NCBI RefSeq assembly: GCF_000147815.2
Contig: NC_015957.1
Coordinates: forward strand, 9,424,001 to 9,488,000
Direction of reading: 5' to 3'
Source: Streptomyces violaceusniger Tu 4113
Lineage (GTDB): Bacteria > Actinomycetota > Actinomycetes > Streptomycetales > Streptomycetaceae
Length of the DNA stretch: 64,000 nucleotides
Shown here piece after piece: positions 24,067-33,132 of the stretch. Made by a program: the position numbers and the translations under genes. A model generated the notes under the pieces. It was not told the DNA's origin, ran no database searches, and saw only the letters and a program-made list of their open reading frames with translations. How positions within the stretch are numbered: the first letter of the stretch is position 1; each line of letters starts with the position of its first letter.

Positions 24067-24854
24067 GTCAACAGCTCACCTCCGTCCACGCCGATCACAT
24101 TGCCGGTGATCCAGGAGGAGTCGGTGCGCGAGAGCAGCGAGACGGCTTCGGCGACGTCCTCGGGCCGGGTCAGCCGCCGGTGCGGATTGAGGTCCCGGGC
24201 GTGGGCGGCGAGCCGGTCGCTGCCGGGGATGCGCTCCATGGACGGGGTCGGGGTCACCCCGGCGCGCAGCGCGTTGACGGCGATACCGGAGGGGGCGAGC
24301 TCCAGGGCGAGCTGGCGTACATGGGACTCCAGGGCGGCCTTGGCCGCGGAGACGGCGCCGTAGTAGGGCATCACCCGGGTGCCCCCGGCGCTGGTCATCG
24401 CGTACACCTTGGCGCCCTCGCGCAGCAGCCCCGCGGTGAACAGGTCCTGGGTCCAGTAGACGAGGGAGTGCGCCATCACGTCGAGCGTCATGTTCATCTG
24501 GCGGGCGGTCAGGCCGTCCTCGCCCTCCGCGCCGACGTACGGCAGCAGGGTGCCGAAGGCCAGGGAGTGCACCACGATCCGGATGCCCGTGCCGCCGGTC
24601 AGCTCCTCGAACCGGGGCAGCAGCTCCTCGCGGGTGCGGGCGGAGGCCGCGTTGGCGTTGAAGAAGTGGGCCTCGACGCCGTGGCCGCGCATCTCCTCCC
24701 GGGCGACGGCGGCCTTCTCCTGGCCGTCGGTGGTGTCGAAGTGGACGCCCAGGATGTGGACGCCCTCGCGGGCCAGTTCATGGGCGATGGCCAGGCCCAT
24801 ACCGCTGGAGGCGCCCAGGACCAGGCACCAGGAACCTTCGAGTCGGGTGATCAT
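24063..24854 (-). CDS. FabI/FabL-like enoyl-ACP reductase (SDR)
   Basis: A 263-residue short-chain dehydrogenase. The cofactor loop is LGASSGMGLAIAHELAREG. The active site YYGAVSAAK gives the Tyr-x6-Lys spacing of enoyl reductases rather than the Tyr-x3-Lys of ketoreductases. NVIGVDGGELLT closes the protein. It would reduce the trans-2-enoyl chain on ACP, so at least some double bonds may be removed. Start ATG 24854 follows GGAGGG. A ketoreductase function cannot be fully excluded. Confidence 0.8.
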   Translation of the reverse strand: MITRLEGSWCLVLGASSGMGLAIAHELAREGVHILGVHFDTTDGQEKAAVAREEMRGHGVEAHFFNANAASARTREELLPRFEELTGGTGIRIVVHSLAFGTLLPYVGAEGEDGLTARQMNMTLDVMAHSLVYWTQDLFTAGLLREGAKVYAMTSAGGTRVMPYYGAVSAAKAALESHVRQLALELAPSGIAVNALRAGVTPTPSMERIPGSDRLAAHARDLNPHRRLTRPEDVAEAVSLLSRTDSSWITGNVIGVDGGELLT

Positions 24855-24879
24855 CGGCCGCTCGCCCTCCGTCGTCCGC

Positions 24880-25998
24880 TCATCGGCTGCTCGCTTCCGC
24901 GCTGCTCGCTTCCGCCCCTGCGGCCCCGCCCGGGGTGGCACCGCCCGGGGTGACCAGGCAGACCGCGGCGTTCCCCTCGGCCGCCGCGGTGACGACGGCG
25001 TGGGCGTGGCCCGCCGGTGCGCCGAGGGCGGCGGCCACGCGCGCCACCGGCTCCAGGGCGCCCGCGCCCGCCAGGACCCGCTCGGGCTTCCCGGCCGCTG
25101 TCCGCCCGCCCGGCGCCAGCTCGTCCAGCACCTTCTCCTCCAGCGCCACCGCCACGGCCTCGCCGACCGGGGAGCCGTCCAGGACGGCGGTGACGGCCAG
25201 GGGTTGGTCCGGCCGGTGGCCGAGGGCGTCCAGCGCGTCCCGCAGCAGCGCCGCGGCCCGCTCGGCCCCCTCGGCGGAGGCGGCCACCCGCGGCGGCAGG
25301 AAGAACGAGCGGACGCCCACCCGGCCCAGCGCCGCCACCCCCCGGCTCCGGGCGGCCGTCTCGGGCTCCAGCACCAGCGCGACGGCTCCGGCCTCCGAGG
25401 TCTCCGCCCCCGGTTCGCTCTCGGGCAGCGCCTCCTCGGTGGCCCCGGCCAGCAGCCACCGGGCCCGCCCCGTGGCGATGGCGCGCTGGCCGTTCTGGAG
25501 CGCTTCGAGGCCCGCGACCCGGGGGCTGGTGAACGTGAGGTTGAAGCCCTTCAGGTCGTGTTCGGTGGCCAGTCGGCTGCCGAAGAGGTTGATGGAGAAG
25601 TAGGGCGCGGTGACCGGGGACAGATCCCCGGCCCCGGTGACGGTGACCGTACGGTCCATCGTGTGGTGCAGGGCGACGGCCGCGCTGTTGGTGCCCACCG
25701 CGGCGCCCCGCTCCTCGGGCCCGACCGCCTCCATGGCGTCCGGGCCCGCCTGTGCCAGCGCGCCCTTGGCCGCGGCGAGGAAGTACTGGGAGGCGGCGGG
25801 CAGGTACTTGTAGCCGTGCCGGCCGAGCGCCGTACGGAAGTCGAAGCCGTCCGCGCCCACGGTGCCGATGCCCGTCACCACCAGGCCGACGGCCGGTTCG
25901 CTGCGCGCTGCCTCCTCGTTCGCTTCTCCGCCCACGCGGCGCAGAGGCGCGGCTTTCGTCGCCATCTGCGGCCCGGCGGCCGCACGTGCGTCGCTCAC
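24880..25998 (-). CDS. Ketosynthase-like protein 2 without active-site Cys (chain-length-factor-like)
   Basis: A 372-residue KS relative that is shorter than normal. The N-terminal strand VVTGIGTVGADG is typical, but the nucleophile position reads NLTFTSPRVAGLEAL with no Cys, and no HGTGT is found. Such subunits pair with an active KS as chain length factors. The GTG start overlaps the stop of the active KS gene (GTGA), giving a coupled KS-CLF-like pair. Near the end it is Ala/Gly-rich with no conserved motif. As in true CLFs it probably shapes the chain tunnel; this is inferred. Confidence 0.8.
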   Translation of the reverse strand: MSDARAAAGPQMATKAAPLRRVGGEANEEAARSEPAVGLVVTGIGTVGADGFDFRTALGRHGYKYLPAASQYFLAAAKGALAQAGPDAMEAVGPEERGAAVGTNSAAVALHHTMDRTVTVTGAGDLSPVTAPYFSINLFGSRLATEHDLKGFNLTFTSPRVAGLEALQNGQRAIATGRARWLLAGATEEALPESEPGAETSEAGAVALVLEPETAARSRGVAALGRVGVRSFFLPPRVAASAEGAERAAALLRDALDALGHRPDQPLAVTAVLDGSPVGEAVAVALEEKVLDELAPGGRTAAGKPERVLAGAGALEPVARVAAALGAPAGHAHAVVTAAAEGNAAVCLVTPGGATPGGAAGAEASSAEASSR

Positions 25999-27236
25999 GC
26001 GGCGGCCTCCCCGAAGACGAGCGAGATGTTGTTGCCCCCGAAGGCATAGGCGTTGACCAGCCCGTACGCCCCGGTCATGGGCGTGGAGCCGTACGCCAGC
26101 GGCACCGCGCACTCGGGATCGGGCGTGCCGACCGGCACATTCGGCGGCAGCGTCTTGTGGTGCAGCACCAGACTGGCGGCCAGCGCGGCGAACGCGCCCG
26201 CAGCGCCGCCGGTGTGCCCGATGAGCGCCTTGACGCTGTAGAGCGGCGTCCGGGGGGTCAGCGCGTCCAGCACCCGGCTCTCCACGACATCGTTGAGCGC
26301 GGTGCCGGTGCCGTGCGGGATCACGAACCCCAGCCCGCCGGAGCCGGACCCGGCTCCGGGCCCGACCCCTGCCCCGGCCCCCGCCTCGCCCAGCGCCACG
26401 CGCATCGCGCGCTCGATCTGCTCGCCGGAGGGCTCGGGGGCGGTCGCGTGGTGGGCGTCGCAGCTCCAACCGGCGCCCGCCAGACGGCCGTAGACGGTGC
26501 GCGCGCCGCGCGCGCGGGCGTGCGAGGCGGACTCCAGGACGAGCACCGCGGCACCCTCGCCGAAGACGGTGCCGCGCCGCTCGGCGGCGAACGGACGGCA
26601 GCGCTCGGGGTCGATGGCGCCCAGCCGGTTGAAGCAGGCGAGGGCGACCCGGGAGTACGCCTCGGCGCCGCCCGCGATGACCACGTCGGCCTCGTCGGAG
26701 CGGATCAGATCGGCGGCCATCGAGAGCGCGTAGCCGCTGGCGGCGCACGCGTTGCTGACACAGGTGTTGACGCCCTGCGCGCCGAACCACCCGCCGACCA
26801 CCGAGGCCAGCGGGAAGGCGGGCGCCCAGCGGGCGGACGCGGGGGCCTCGCCGGTCCACCAGCCCTCGTGCAGATCCGTGTCGCCCATACCGGTGCTGAG
26901 GGCGACGGCCACCCGGCGCGGATCGAGCCCGGCGTCCGTGGTGCCCGAGGCGCCCGGCCCCGGCAGCGCGGCCAGCCCCGCGTCCGCGACCGCCTCGCGC
27001 GCCGCCGCGAGCGCGAACTGGGAGCCGCGTCCCAGCGGCAGCCCGTCCTGCTCCTCAGGACCGTCCGGAAGGTCGGCCTCCGGCACCAGGTACATCAGCG
27101 GATGGTCCATATGCGCGAGCGGATCGGGGACCCGCACCGGCGCGGTCTCCGCCGCGTGCATCCCCCGCCAGAAGGCGCCTGTGCCCGCGCCCAGCGGGGA
27201 CAGCGCGCCGAGTCCGGTGACCAGTACGTCGTCCAT
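25995..27236 (-). CDS. Beta-ketoacyl synthase 3, complete catalytic triad
   Basis: A 413-residue ketosynthase. The triad is intact: Cys in VSNACAASGYAL (residue 164), His in IPHGTGT and His in LIGHTGGAAG. It ends with the conserved NAYAFGGNNISLVFGE. It condenses malonyl-ACP with the growing chain. A Gly/Ala-rich loop (GAGAGVGPGAGSGSGG) lies before the first His. The start ATG shares a base with the upstream hotdog gene's stop and its own stop overlaps the next KS-like gene, so the genes are one translation unit. Confidence 0.92.
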   Translation of the reverse strand: MDDVLVTGLGALSPLGAGTGAFWRGMHAAETAPVRVPDPLAHMDHPLMYLVPEADLPDGPEEQDGLPLGRGSQFALAAAREAVADAGLAALPGPGASGTTDAGLDPRRVAVALSTGMGDTDLHEGWWTGEAPASARWAPAFPLASVVGGWFGAQGVNTCVSNACAASGYALSMAADLIRSDEADVVIAGGAEAYSRVALACFNRLGAIDPERCRPFAAERRGTVFGEGAAVLVLESASHARARGARTVYGRLAGAGWSCDAHHATAPEPSGEQIERAMRVALGEAGAGAGVGPGAGSGSGGLGFVIPHGTGTALNDVVESRVLDALTPRTPLYSVKALIGHTGGAAGAFAALAASLVLHHKTLPPNVPVGTPDPECAVPLAYGSTPMTGAYGLVNAYAFGGNNISLVFGEAAA

Positions 27237-28228
27237 CAGGTGCCGCTCTGCATTCCGGCCAGCGCGTCCAGCACCCGCTGGTCGAAGGGGACCAGCCGCC
27301 AGTCACTGCGGTTCTCGATCACCGCGTAGCCGTGGGTGATCCGGCCGGTGGCGGTGAGGGTGAGCGTGCCGTCGCGGACGACGAAGCAGTCCATCCGGGC
27401 GGTGTAGGTGAGGTCCTTGAAGATCTCCTCGACCGTGTAGACGGTATAGAGATCCTCCTCCATGACCGCCTCGTCGACGACGCGTACCGAGGACTGGGGG
27501 ACGACCGGTATCCACCTGCGGTCGTCCAGCAGGGTCTTGATGGAGATGCCGCGGTCCAGGACGAAGCGGTCCTTGGCCTCCTCCATCAGCCGCAGATAGC
27601 CGGACATCTGCAGCCGCTCGGTGAAGTGGCAGTACGGATAGGGGATGTTCCACTTCCAGGCGTAGGCGTTGCGGCCCTCGGTCAGCGAGGCCAGGACGGC
27701 GTCCTCGTCGCCGTCCGGCAGCGACACCCGGATCCGCGCGAGCTCGCCGGTGGGCCCCTCGGCCCCCAGCCGGTCCACCACGAACGGCGCGAATTCGGCG
27801 GGGGGTTCGGCGGGCTCCGGCAGATAGGCGTCGGCGCGCAGTGAGACCCGCACCTTGGCGGCGACGGCCTTGAGGACCGAGCCGTCGCGCTCCACGCGGA
27901 GGGTCACCCGGAAGCCGAGGGTGCGGTCGTCGTCGGCGGTGTCGGGCGTCACCTCGGCCTCGGCTACGTCGTCCATGTGGAAGGCGTGCAGGATGCGGGT
28001 CTCCAGGGCGACGATGTCCAGCCCGAGACCGTGCTCCTCGTACAGCCGCCGGGCGGGCGCCCCGGAGTCCGCGAAGTGCACCAGGACGGCTTCCTCGACG
28101 AGGTAGTTGACGTGTTTGAAGCCGATCCAGGTGCAGATGTTCGAGCCCTCGTAGCGCGGGCGCAGCCGGACGGTGGTGGCGTCCGTCAGCAGGGCTTTGG
28201 TCGACATCGGCGGGGCGGCGGCGGTCAT
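27236..28228 (-). CDS. Double-hotdog thioesterase-like protein
   Basis: A 330-residue protein that looks like two hotdog domains in tandem. The first contains IGFKHVNYLVEEAVLVHF, like the helix region of acyl-thioesterases. The second contains FTERLQMSGYLRLMEEAKDRFVLDRG. No catalytic residue can be named with certainty; Glu-Glu in LVEEAV and MEEAK are candidates. It could release the finished chain, or act as an acyltransferase/decarboxylase as in other double-hotdog enzymes. Start ATG 28228 behind GGAGTG is used. It lies between two KS/CLF-like pairs. Confidence 0.65.
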   Translation of the reverse strand: MTAAAPPMSTKALLTDATTVRLRPRYEGSNICTWIGFKHVNYLVEEAVLVHFADSGAPARRLYEEHGLGLDIVALETRILHAFHMDDVAEAEVTPDTADDDRTLGFRVTLRVERDGSVLKAVAAKVRVSLRADAYLPEPAEPPAEFAPFVVDRLGAEGPTGELARIRVSLPDGDEDAVLASLTEGRNAYAWKWNIPYPYCHFTERLQMSGYLRLMEEAKDRFVLDRGISIKTLLDDRRWIPVVPQSSVRVVDEAVMEEDLYTVYTVEEIFKDLTYTARMDCFVVRDGTLTLTATGRITHGYAVIENRSDWRLVPFDQRVLDALAGMQSGT

Positions 28229-29427
28229 CGGGAACACTCCATGGCTGAAAGGGGGGCTCGTGGGGGGTGCGGGTGGCACCGGTCGGGCGTGGGGCGCAGC
28301 AGCAGTCCGGCCACGGCGTCCGCGGTGTCGTCACCGCTGGTGATCAGCGCCTGGCGGGACGCGGGCACGGGCACCGGGCCCGGCGCGGCCCCGGGACCGG
28401 CGGCGATGCCGCTCCCGGCTCCCGTTTCCGGCCCGGCATCCGGCCCGGCGGCCTGCGGCCCGGCGCCGGTCTCGGCGTCCGTCCCGGCCTCGGCGCGGGC
28501 CAGCCAGCCGATGGCCGCCGCGCACTGCAGCACCCCGAGGGCCCCGGAGGCCCGGCCCACCGCGCTGGTGACGTCGTAGCGCGGCACTGACTGCGGAACC
28601 GGTACGGCCCCGGCGGGCCCCTCGGCCCCGGCACGGGCCCCGGCGGGCCCCTCTGCGTAACGCTCAGGGGTGAACCAGACGCCGGGCGCGGCGCCGCCCG
28701 GCAGCAGGGCCTCCACACAGCCGCTGAGCCCGGCCCGCCGTTCGTACGGGCCGAGGGTGGCGGCGGCTCGCGCTCCCCGCGCCTCGGCCCAGTGGGCGCC
28801 CTCGACGACGATGGCGGCCGCGCCGTCCAGCAGTTCAGCGGCGGGCCGGCCGAGCAGATCCTCCACGACGGCGTTGTGCGTCTCCACGCCGATCACCACC
28901 GCGCGCCGGACCCGGCCCGCCGCGACCAGTGCGGCGCCCCAGTGGACGGCGTCCAGGCCGGATGTCGCCCCGTTGCACAGCATCAGGTTGGGGCCGCGCA
29001 GTCCGTGGCGGATGGCGACCCAGGAGGCGATCACATTGCTGGAGGCGTTCGGCAGGCTCATGGGGCTGAGGTCCACGGCCGAACGCTCGGCGATGGCGGC
29101 GGCGGTGAGGCAGGCGGTGTCGAGGTTGCCCAGATTGGAGCTGGCGACCACGCCGACGGTGTCGCCCGGCACCATCACCTCCTCGCCGTCGGAGGGGATC
29201 AGGCGGGCGCTCCGCAGCGCGTCGAGCGCGGCGCACAGCGCCAGCCGGGTGGCCCGGTCCTTGTAGCGGTGGCCCCGGCGGCCGATCCGGGCGGCGGTGT
29301 CGAACGGTTCGGCGGCGGGCCCGGTGACGGGGCAGGCGGTGCCGCGCAGCAGCGCGTCGGGGGTGTCGGCACCCGGGAGGGCCAGGCCCACGCCGGTGAC
29401 GACGACTTCGCCGGGGCCCTGCGTCAT
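28225..29427 (-). CDS. Ketosynthase-like protein 4 without active-site Cys (chain-length-factor-like)
   Basis: A 400-residue KS-fold protein. N-terminal VVVTGVGLALPGADTPDAL is typical, but the nucleophile site reads LCNGATSGLDAV, with Ala where Cys is expected. HGTGT and GHT motifs are absent. A long Ala/Gly/Pro-rich segment (about residues 335-375) is not part of the fold. Its start overlaps the stop of the active KS at 29424, giving a second coupled KS-CLF-like pair. Its likely role is a non-catalytic partner that sets chain length or substrate choice. Confidence 0.8.
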   Translation of the reverse strand: MTQGPGEVVVTGVGLALPGADTPDALLRGTACPVTGPAAEPFDTAARIGRRGHRYKDRATRLALCAALDALRSARLIPSDGEEVMVPGDTVGVVASSNLGNLDTACLTAAAIAERSAVDLSPMSLPNASSNVIASWVAIRHGLRGPNLMLCNGATSGLDAVHWGAALVAAGRVRRAVVIGVETHNAVVEDLLGRPAAELLDGAAAIVVEGAHWAEARGARAAATLGPYERRAGLSGCVEALLPGGAAPGVWFTPERYAEGPAGARAGAEGPAGAVPVPQSVPRYDVTSAVGRASGALGVLQCAAAIGWLARAEAGTDAETGAGPQAAGPDAGPETGAGSGIAAGPGAAPGPVPVPASRQALITSGDDTADAVAGLLLRPTPDRCHPHPPRAPLSAMECSR

Positions 29428-30569
29428 CGGCCGGCCCTCTCCACGATGGCCACCGCGTTGACACCGCCGAAGCCGAACGCGTCGATCTGCGCGACCCGCA
29501 GATCCCCGCCGTCCCGCGCCTCCTCCCGGACGAACCGGAACGCCGCGGCCTCGGGCAGCGGTTCGGCCAGGCCCAGGGTGGGCGGCACCCGGCCCGACGC
29601 CAGGGACTCCAGCGCGACGATCAGGCTGAGCAGACCGGAGCCGCCCGAGGTGTGGCCGGTCATGGACTTGATGGCGGTCATCAGGGGCCCGCGCACCTCA
29701 TGGCCGAAGACCTCGGCGATGGCGGCGGCCTCGGCGGCGTCGTTCAGTTGGGTGCCGGTGCCATGCAGCAGCACGAGATCGATGTCGCCCGGTGTGACGC
29801 CCGCCCGCCACTGCGCCTCGTGCACCGCCCGCGCGATGCCGCGGGGGTCCGGGGCGGTCACATGGCGCGCGTCGCAGTTCATGCTGACGGCGCGCACCCG
29901 GCCGAGCGCGCCGGTTCCCGCGCCGGGCTCCTCCCGACGCAGCACCACGGCCGCCGCGCCGTCGCCCATCAGCACCCCGCGGCGGTTCCGGTCGAACGGC
30001 CGGACGCGGTCGGGAGGTTCGCTGTTGACCCGGTCCAGCAGCCCGTACATCGACTCGGTGAGGGTGTCCACACCGGCCACCACCACGGTGTCCTCGGCCC
30101 CCGTGGTCAGCAGGTCGGCGGCGAGTGCCAGTGCGTAGAGGGAGGCCGAGCAGGCCCCGGAGAAGGTGTGGGTACGGACCGCGCTGAAACGTGTCCGCAG
30201 CGCGGTGCCGAAGTGCAGCCGGTCGATGTCGAAGGGCGTGCCGTCGCGCCAGGCGAGTTCGGCGGAGCGCAGTTCCCGCAGCCCGGTGCCGACGAGGACG
30301 GGCACCTCGCTCAGGTCCTCGCCGAGCCCGGCCTGGGCCGCGGCCTCGCCGACCGCGCGCAGCAGCCAGTCGGTGGCGCGGCCCGGGAGGTCGGCGCCGG
30401 GCGCGGGGCGGTCGTCGATCTCGTAGGCGTGGCGGGTCCGGTACCGCTCCGGGTCGAAGCCGCGCAGTTCGCCGAGTCCGCTGATGCCGGCGCACAGAGC
30501 CTGGAAGACCTCGTCGACGCCCTCGCCCACGCTCGCCACGGCCCCGGCGCCGGTCACCAGCTGACTCAT
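29424..30569 (-). CDS. Beta-ketoacyl synthase 5, complete catalytic triad
   Basis: A 381-residue ketosynthase. Cys is in FSGACSASLYAL (residue 140), His in LLHGTGTQLND and His in SMTGHTSGGSG. It ends QIDAFGFGGVNAVAIVE. The ATG at 30569 overlaps the stop of KS 6 (ATGA); the frame is open further upstream but in the shadow of that gene. It has GACSAS where FabF-type enzymes have TACA, so it belongs to a different KS clade from its neighbour. With the Cys-less gene behind it, it forms one of two KS-CLF-like pairs. Confidence 0.92.
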   Translation of the reverse strand: MSQLVTGAGAVASVGEGVDEVFQALCAGISGLGELRGFDPERYRTRHAYEIDDRPAPGADLPGRATDWLLRAVGEAAAQAGLGEDLSEVPVLVGTGLRELRSAELAWRDGTPFDIDRLHFGTALRTRFSAVRTHTFSGACSASLYALALAADLLTTGAEDTVVVAGVDTLTESMYGLLDRVNSEPPDRVRPFDRNRRGVLMGDGAAAVVLRREEPGAGTGALGRVRAVSMNCDARHVTAPDPRGIARAVHEAQWRAGVTPGDIDLVLLHGTGTQLNDAAEAAAIAEVFGHEVRGPLMTAIKSMTGHTSGGSGLLSLIVALESLASGRVPPTLGLAEPLPEAAAFRFVREEARDGGDLRVAQIDAFGFGGVNAVAIVERAGR

Positions 30570-31807
30570 GACCAGTCCGCTCGGCTCTTGCCGAAGATGA
30601 CGACGGCGTTGTTGCCGCCGAAGGCCAGACCGTTGTTCTGGACCACCTTCAGGTCGGCGTCCACGGCCTGGTTGGGCACACAGTCCAGACCGCATTCCGG
30701 GTCGGTCTCTTGGTGGTTGATGGTCGGCGGGATGAAGCCCTCGGTGAGCGCGAGGGCGCAGGCGATCGAGGCCAGCGCCCCGGCGGCGCCCATGGAATGG
30801 CCGATCATCGACTTGATGGAGACCGTGCGCGGCGGGGCGGCGTCCCCGAACACCTGGCGGATGGCGCGGGCCTCGGTGATGTCGTTGGCCTTGGTGCCGG
30901 TGCCGTGCGCGGAGATGAAGTCGACCTCTTCCGGCTTGACGTGGGCGTTGTCCAGGGCCAGCCGCATACAGCGGGCCACGCTGTCCTGGTTGGGGGCCAC
31001 GGGGTGGTCCGCGTCGCAGTTGAGTCCGTAGCCGAGGACCTCGGCGTAGATACGGGCGCCCCGGGCCAGCGCCGACTCCAGGCTCTCCAGCACCAGGATG
31101 CCCGCCCCCTCGCCGGTGAGAATGCCCTTGCGGTCCTTGTCGAAGGGCTGGCAGCGCTCGGGGGCGATGGTGCCCAGGCGGTAGAAGCCGGTGAAGGTCT
31201 TACGGCACAGGGCGTCGGCCCCACCGCACAGCGCGAGGTCCACGTCCCCGCCGCGGATGGCGTCGAAGCCGTAGCCGATCGCGTAGTTCCCGGCGGCGCA
31301 CGCGGTGGGGAGGGTGACCGCCTCGGCCCGGGTGAGGCCGAACTCCTGGGCGATCGCGCTCGAAAGCCGTCCGGCGGGCACCCGCCGGGCGACCGTGGGA
31401 TCCATCCGCTCGGGCCCCAGGTCCACTTCCTCCTCGACCAAATGATCCAGGTCCCTGGACTCGCCGTCGGTCGTGCCGACGGAGATCAGACAGGGGATGT
31501 CGCGCAGCGCGCTCTCCGACTCGGCGAATCCGGCGTCGGCCACCGCCATACGGGCCGCCGCGACCGAGAACCGGCTCGCCCGGCCCAGGGTCCGGACATC
31601 GAGATTCCGAATCCACCGGTCCGGCTCGAAATCCTTGACCTCACACGCCGTAGAGCGGTCGAAGCCCTCCGTGTCGAATGCGGTGATGGGGCCCGCCGCG
31701 CTCTTCCCGGCGCGCAGTCCGGCGAGGAATTCCGCCGCGCCGATGCCGATTCCGGACACCGCACCGAGGCCGGTGACGACGACCCTGCGACCCGGCTCAC
31801 CACGCAT
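30566..31807 (-). CDS. Beta-ketoacyl synthase 6, FabF-like
   Basis: A 413-residue FabF-type ketosynthase. The triad is complete: Cys in LPTACAAGNYAIG (residue 170), His in ISAHGTGTKAND and His in SMIGHSMGAAG. It ends GLAFGGNNAVVIFGK. ATG 31807 is preceded by GGAAGGCAGGG; a GTG at 31849 overlapping the ACP stop is an alternative start. It is the most FabF-like of the six KS proteins and has no Cys-less partner next to it. It follows the ACP gene, as in many dissociated systems. Confidence 0.93.
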   Translation of the reverse strand: MRGEPGRRVVVTGLGAVSGIGIGAAEFLAGLRAGKSAAGPITAFDTEGFDRSTACEVKDFEPDRWIRNLDVRTLGRASRFSVAAARMAVADAGFAESESALRDIPCLISVGTTDGESRDLDHLVEEEVDLGPERMDPTVARRVPAGRLSSAIAQEFGLTRAEAVTLPTACAAGNYAIGYGFDAIRGGDVDLALCGGADALCRKTFTGFYRLGTIAPERCQPFDKDRKGILTGEGAGILVLESLESALARGARIYAEVLGYGLNCDADHPVAPNQDSVARCMRLALDNAHVKPEEVDFISAHGTGTKANDITEARAIRQVFGDAAPPRTVSIKSMIGHSMGAAGALASIACALALTEGFIPPTINHQETDPECGLDCVPNQAVDADLKVVQNNGLAFGGNNAVVIFGKSRADWS

Positions 31808-31845
31808 TTCGCCCTGCCTTCCGAGAGACCGCCAAGTTCCGGCGG

Positions 31846-32097
31846 TCACCAGCCCGCCGCGTCGGAGACAACCTCGTAGACGCTTTGAAGGTTCACCATC
31901 CGGCTGAGTTCGGACTGCTCTATGACGATATTGAAGGTCTTCTCCAAAGCCGCGAGTATTTCAATGGCACGCAGTGAATCCGCGTCATGCTCTTCTTTGA
32001 AGAGACTGGTCTCAGAGACCTCGTCGGGGTCGATCTCAAGAATATCGGTGACGATTTCCTTGATGGTTTCACGACGCTCTTCGACGATGGCGGTCAT
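31846..32097 (-). CDS. Acyl carrier protein 2
   Basis: An 83-residue ACP with the phosphopantetheine Ser in EEHDADSLRAIEI (residue 41). Helix 1 is ERRETIKEIVTDILEID. Its D-A-D-S-L site differs from the usual G-x-D-S-L, a deviation seen in specialised carrier proteins. Start ATG 32097 follows GGAGGT. It is the first gene of the long operon, so its promoter must lie in 32098-32382. Confidence 0.9.
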   Translation of the reverse strand: MTAIVEERRETIKEIVTDILEIDPDEVSETSLFKEEHDADSLRAIEILAALEKTFNIVIEQSELSRMVNLQSVYEVVSDAAGW

Positions 32098-32382
32098 TAC
32101 CGCGCACCTCCATTTTCGGGCATGGGCAAAGCGACGAAGCTTCCGCTGACGCTAGGCGCCGGTCCGGGAGGGGACAACCCCAGAGTCCACTAGCTGTCAC
32201 ATGCCGGGTGAACACCAGCGTTCGACTGGTCCGGGTGTCATAAAGCTGCAGACGGCAGCCGGTTACCGCGCGGTCAGAACGTGGAATCTGCAGGAAGCTG
32301 CCAGGTCGTCAGCGGACAGAAGCGTGCCAATAACGCTCAAACCAGCAACAACCCGGCTGCTGCCCGCAGGTGCGGCCCGCCC
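32098..32382. promoter_or_regulatory. Promoter region of the main biosynthetic operon
   Basis: A 285-bp non-coding gap lies between the regulator's 3' end and ACP 2. It is less GC-rich than its surroundings and contains several short direct repeats of CTGCAG-like words (AGCTGCAGACGG, ATCTGCAGGAAG). The operon promoter and regulator-binding sites should be here. No exact -35/-10 pair is assigned. Confidence 0.5.
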
Positions 32383-33132
32383 CTAGTCGGGGTCGGACTC
32401 CATCAGCCCGGCGCGCACGGCGCGCACTCCGGCCTGGAACCGCGATTCGACCTGCAGGTCCCGCATGATGTCAGCCACATAGCGACGGTAGGTACGCACC
32501 GAAAGGCCGAGTTTGCGGGCCGCCGCGTCGTCCTTGTAGCCCTCCGCCATCAGCTTCAGCACCTCGCGCAGCACCCGGCCGCGCGCGCCGCCCTCGAACG
32601 ACAGGGGCCGCATCGGGCGCTGGGCCGTGTCCCACATGCCGCACAGCAGTTGATGCAGCATATCGGCCACGGTCGAGTTCTGGATCATCGAGGCGCGGGA
32701 GCCGCCGGGCTCGCCCGGCGAGGCGTCGGGCGCGATGACCGCCGCGCCGTCCACGACCACCAGCTCCTGCCGCACCCCCTCACAGACGCGGACCTCCAGC
32801 CGCGCCACGGTCCCCACCGAGCGCTGCCACGCCGCACCCCGGATGACGCCCGGCGGGCAGAGCATCCGGGTCCTGACCCCCTTGCCCGCCAGTTGGGCGA
32901 GCGTCTGTCCGACCAGCCGGGCGTGGTCCTCGCCCGTCACCTCGGGCAGGCTCCAGATCACATCCCGCTCGGCGCGCAGCACCAGCCGCGCCACCCACCC
33001 GGCCACGGCCTCCCCGGCCACCGGCAGTTCGGCGGACGCCGAGGCCAGCGCGGAGCGGCGGTGGTGGTGCACTGCGGACTCCAGCAGGCGTAACGCCTGG
33101 CCCAGAGTCTCCTCCAGGTTGTCCGACCCCAT
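32383..33132 (-). CDS. LuxR-type C-terminal HTH regulator 1 (TTA codon)
   Basis: A 249-residue regulator. The C-terminal 65 residues form a LuxR/NarL-like helix-turn-helix, with AEGYKDDAAARKLGLSVRTYRRYV as the core and SRFQAGVRAVRAGLM after it. The N-terminal 170 residues resemble its two paralogues at 40622 and 41560 and have no recognised sensor domain. Residue Leu14 is encoded by TTA (33093-33091), so translation should depend on the bldA tRNA. ATG 33132 follows GGAG. It lies between the operon and the divergent exporter and is the likely pathway switch. Confidence 0.8.
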   Translation of the reverse strand: MGSDNLEETLGQALRLLESAVHHHRRSALASASAELPVAGEAVAGWVARLVLRAERDVIWSLPEVTGEDHARLVGQTLAQLAGKGVRTRMLCPPGVIRGAAWQRSVGTVARLEVRVCEGVRQELVVVDGAAVIAPDASPGEPGGSRASMIQNSTVADMLHQLLCGMWDTAQRPMRPLSFEGGARGRVLREVLKLMAEGYKDDAAARKLGLSVRTYRRYVADIMRDLQVESRFQAGVRAVRAGLMESDPD

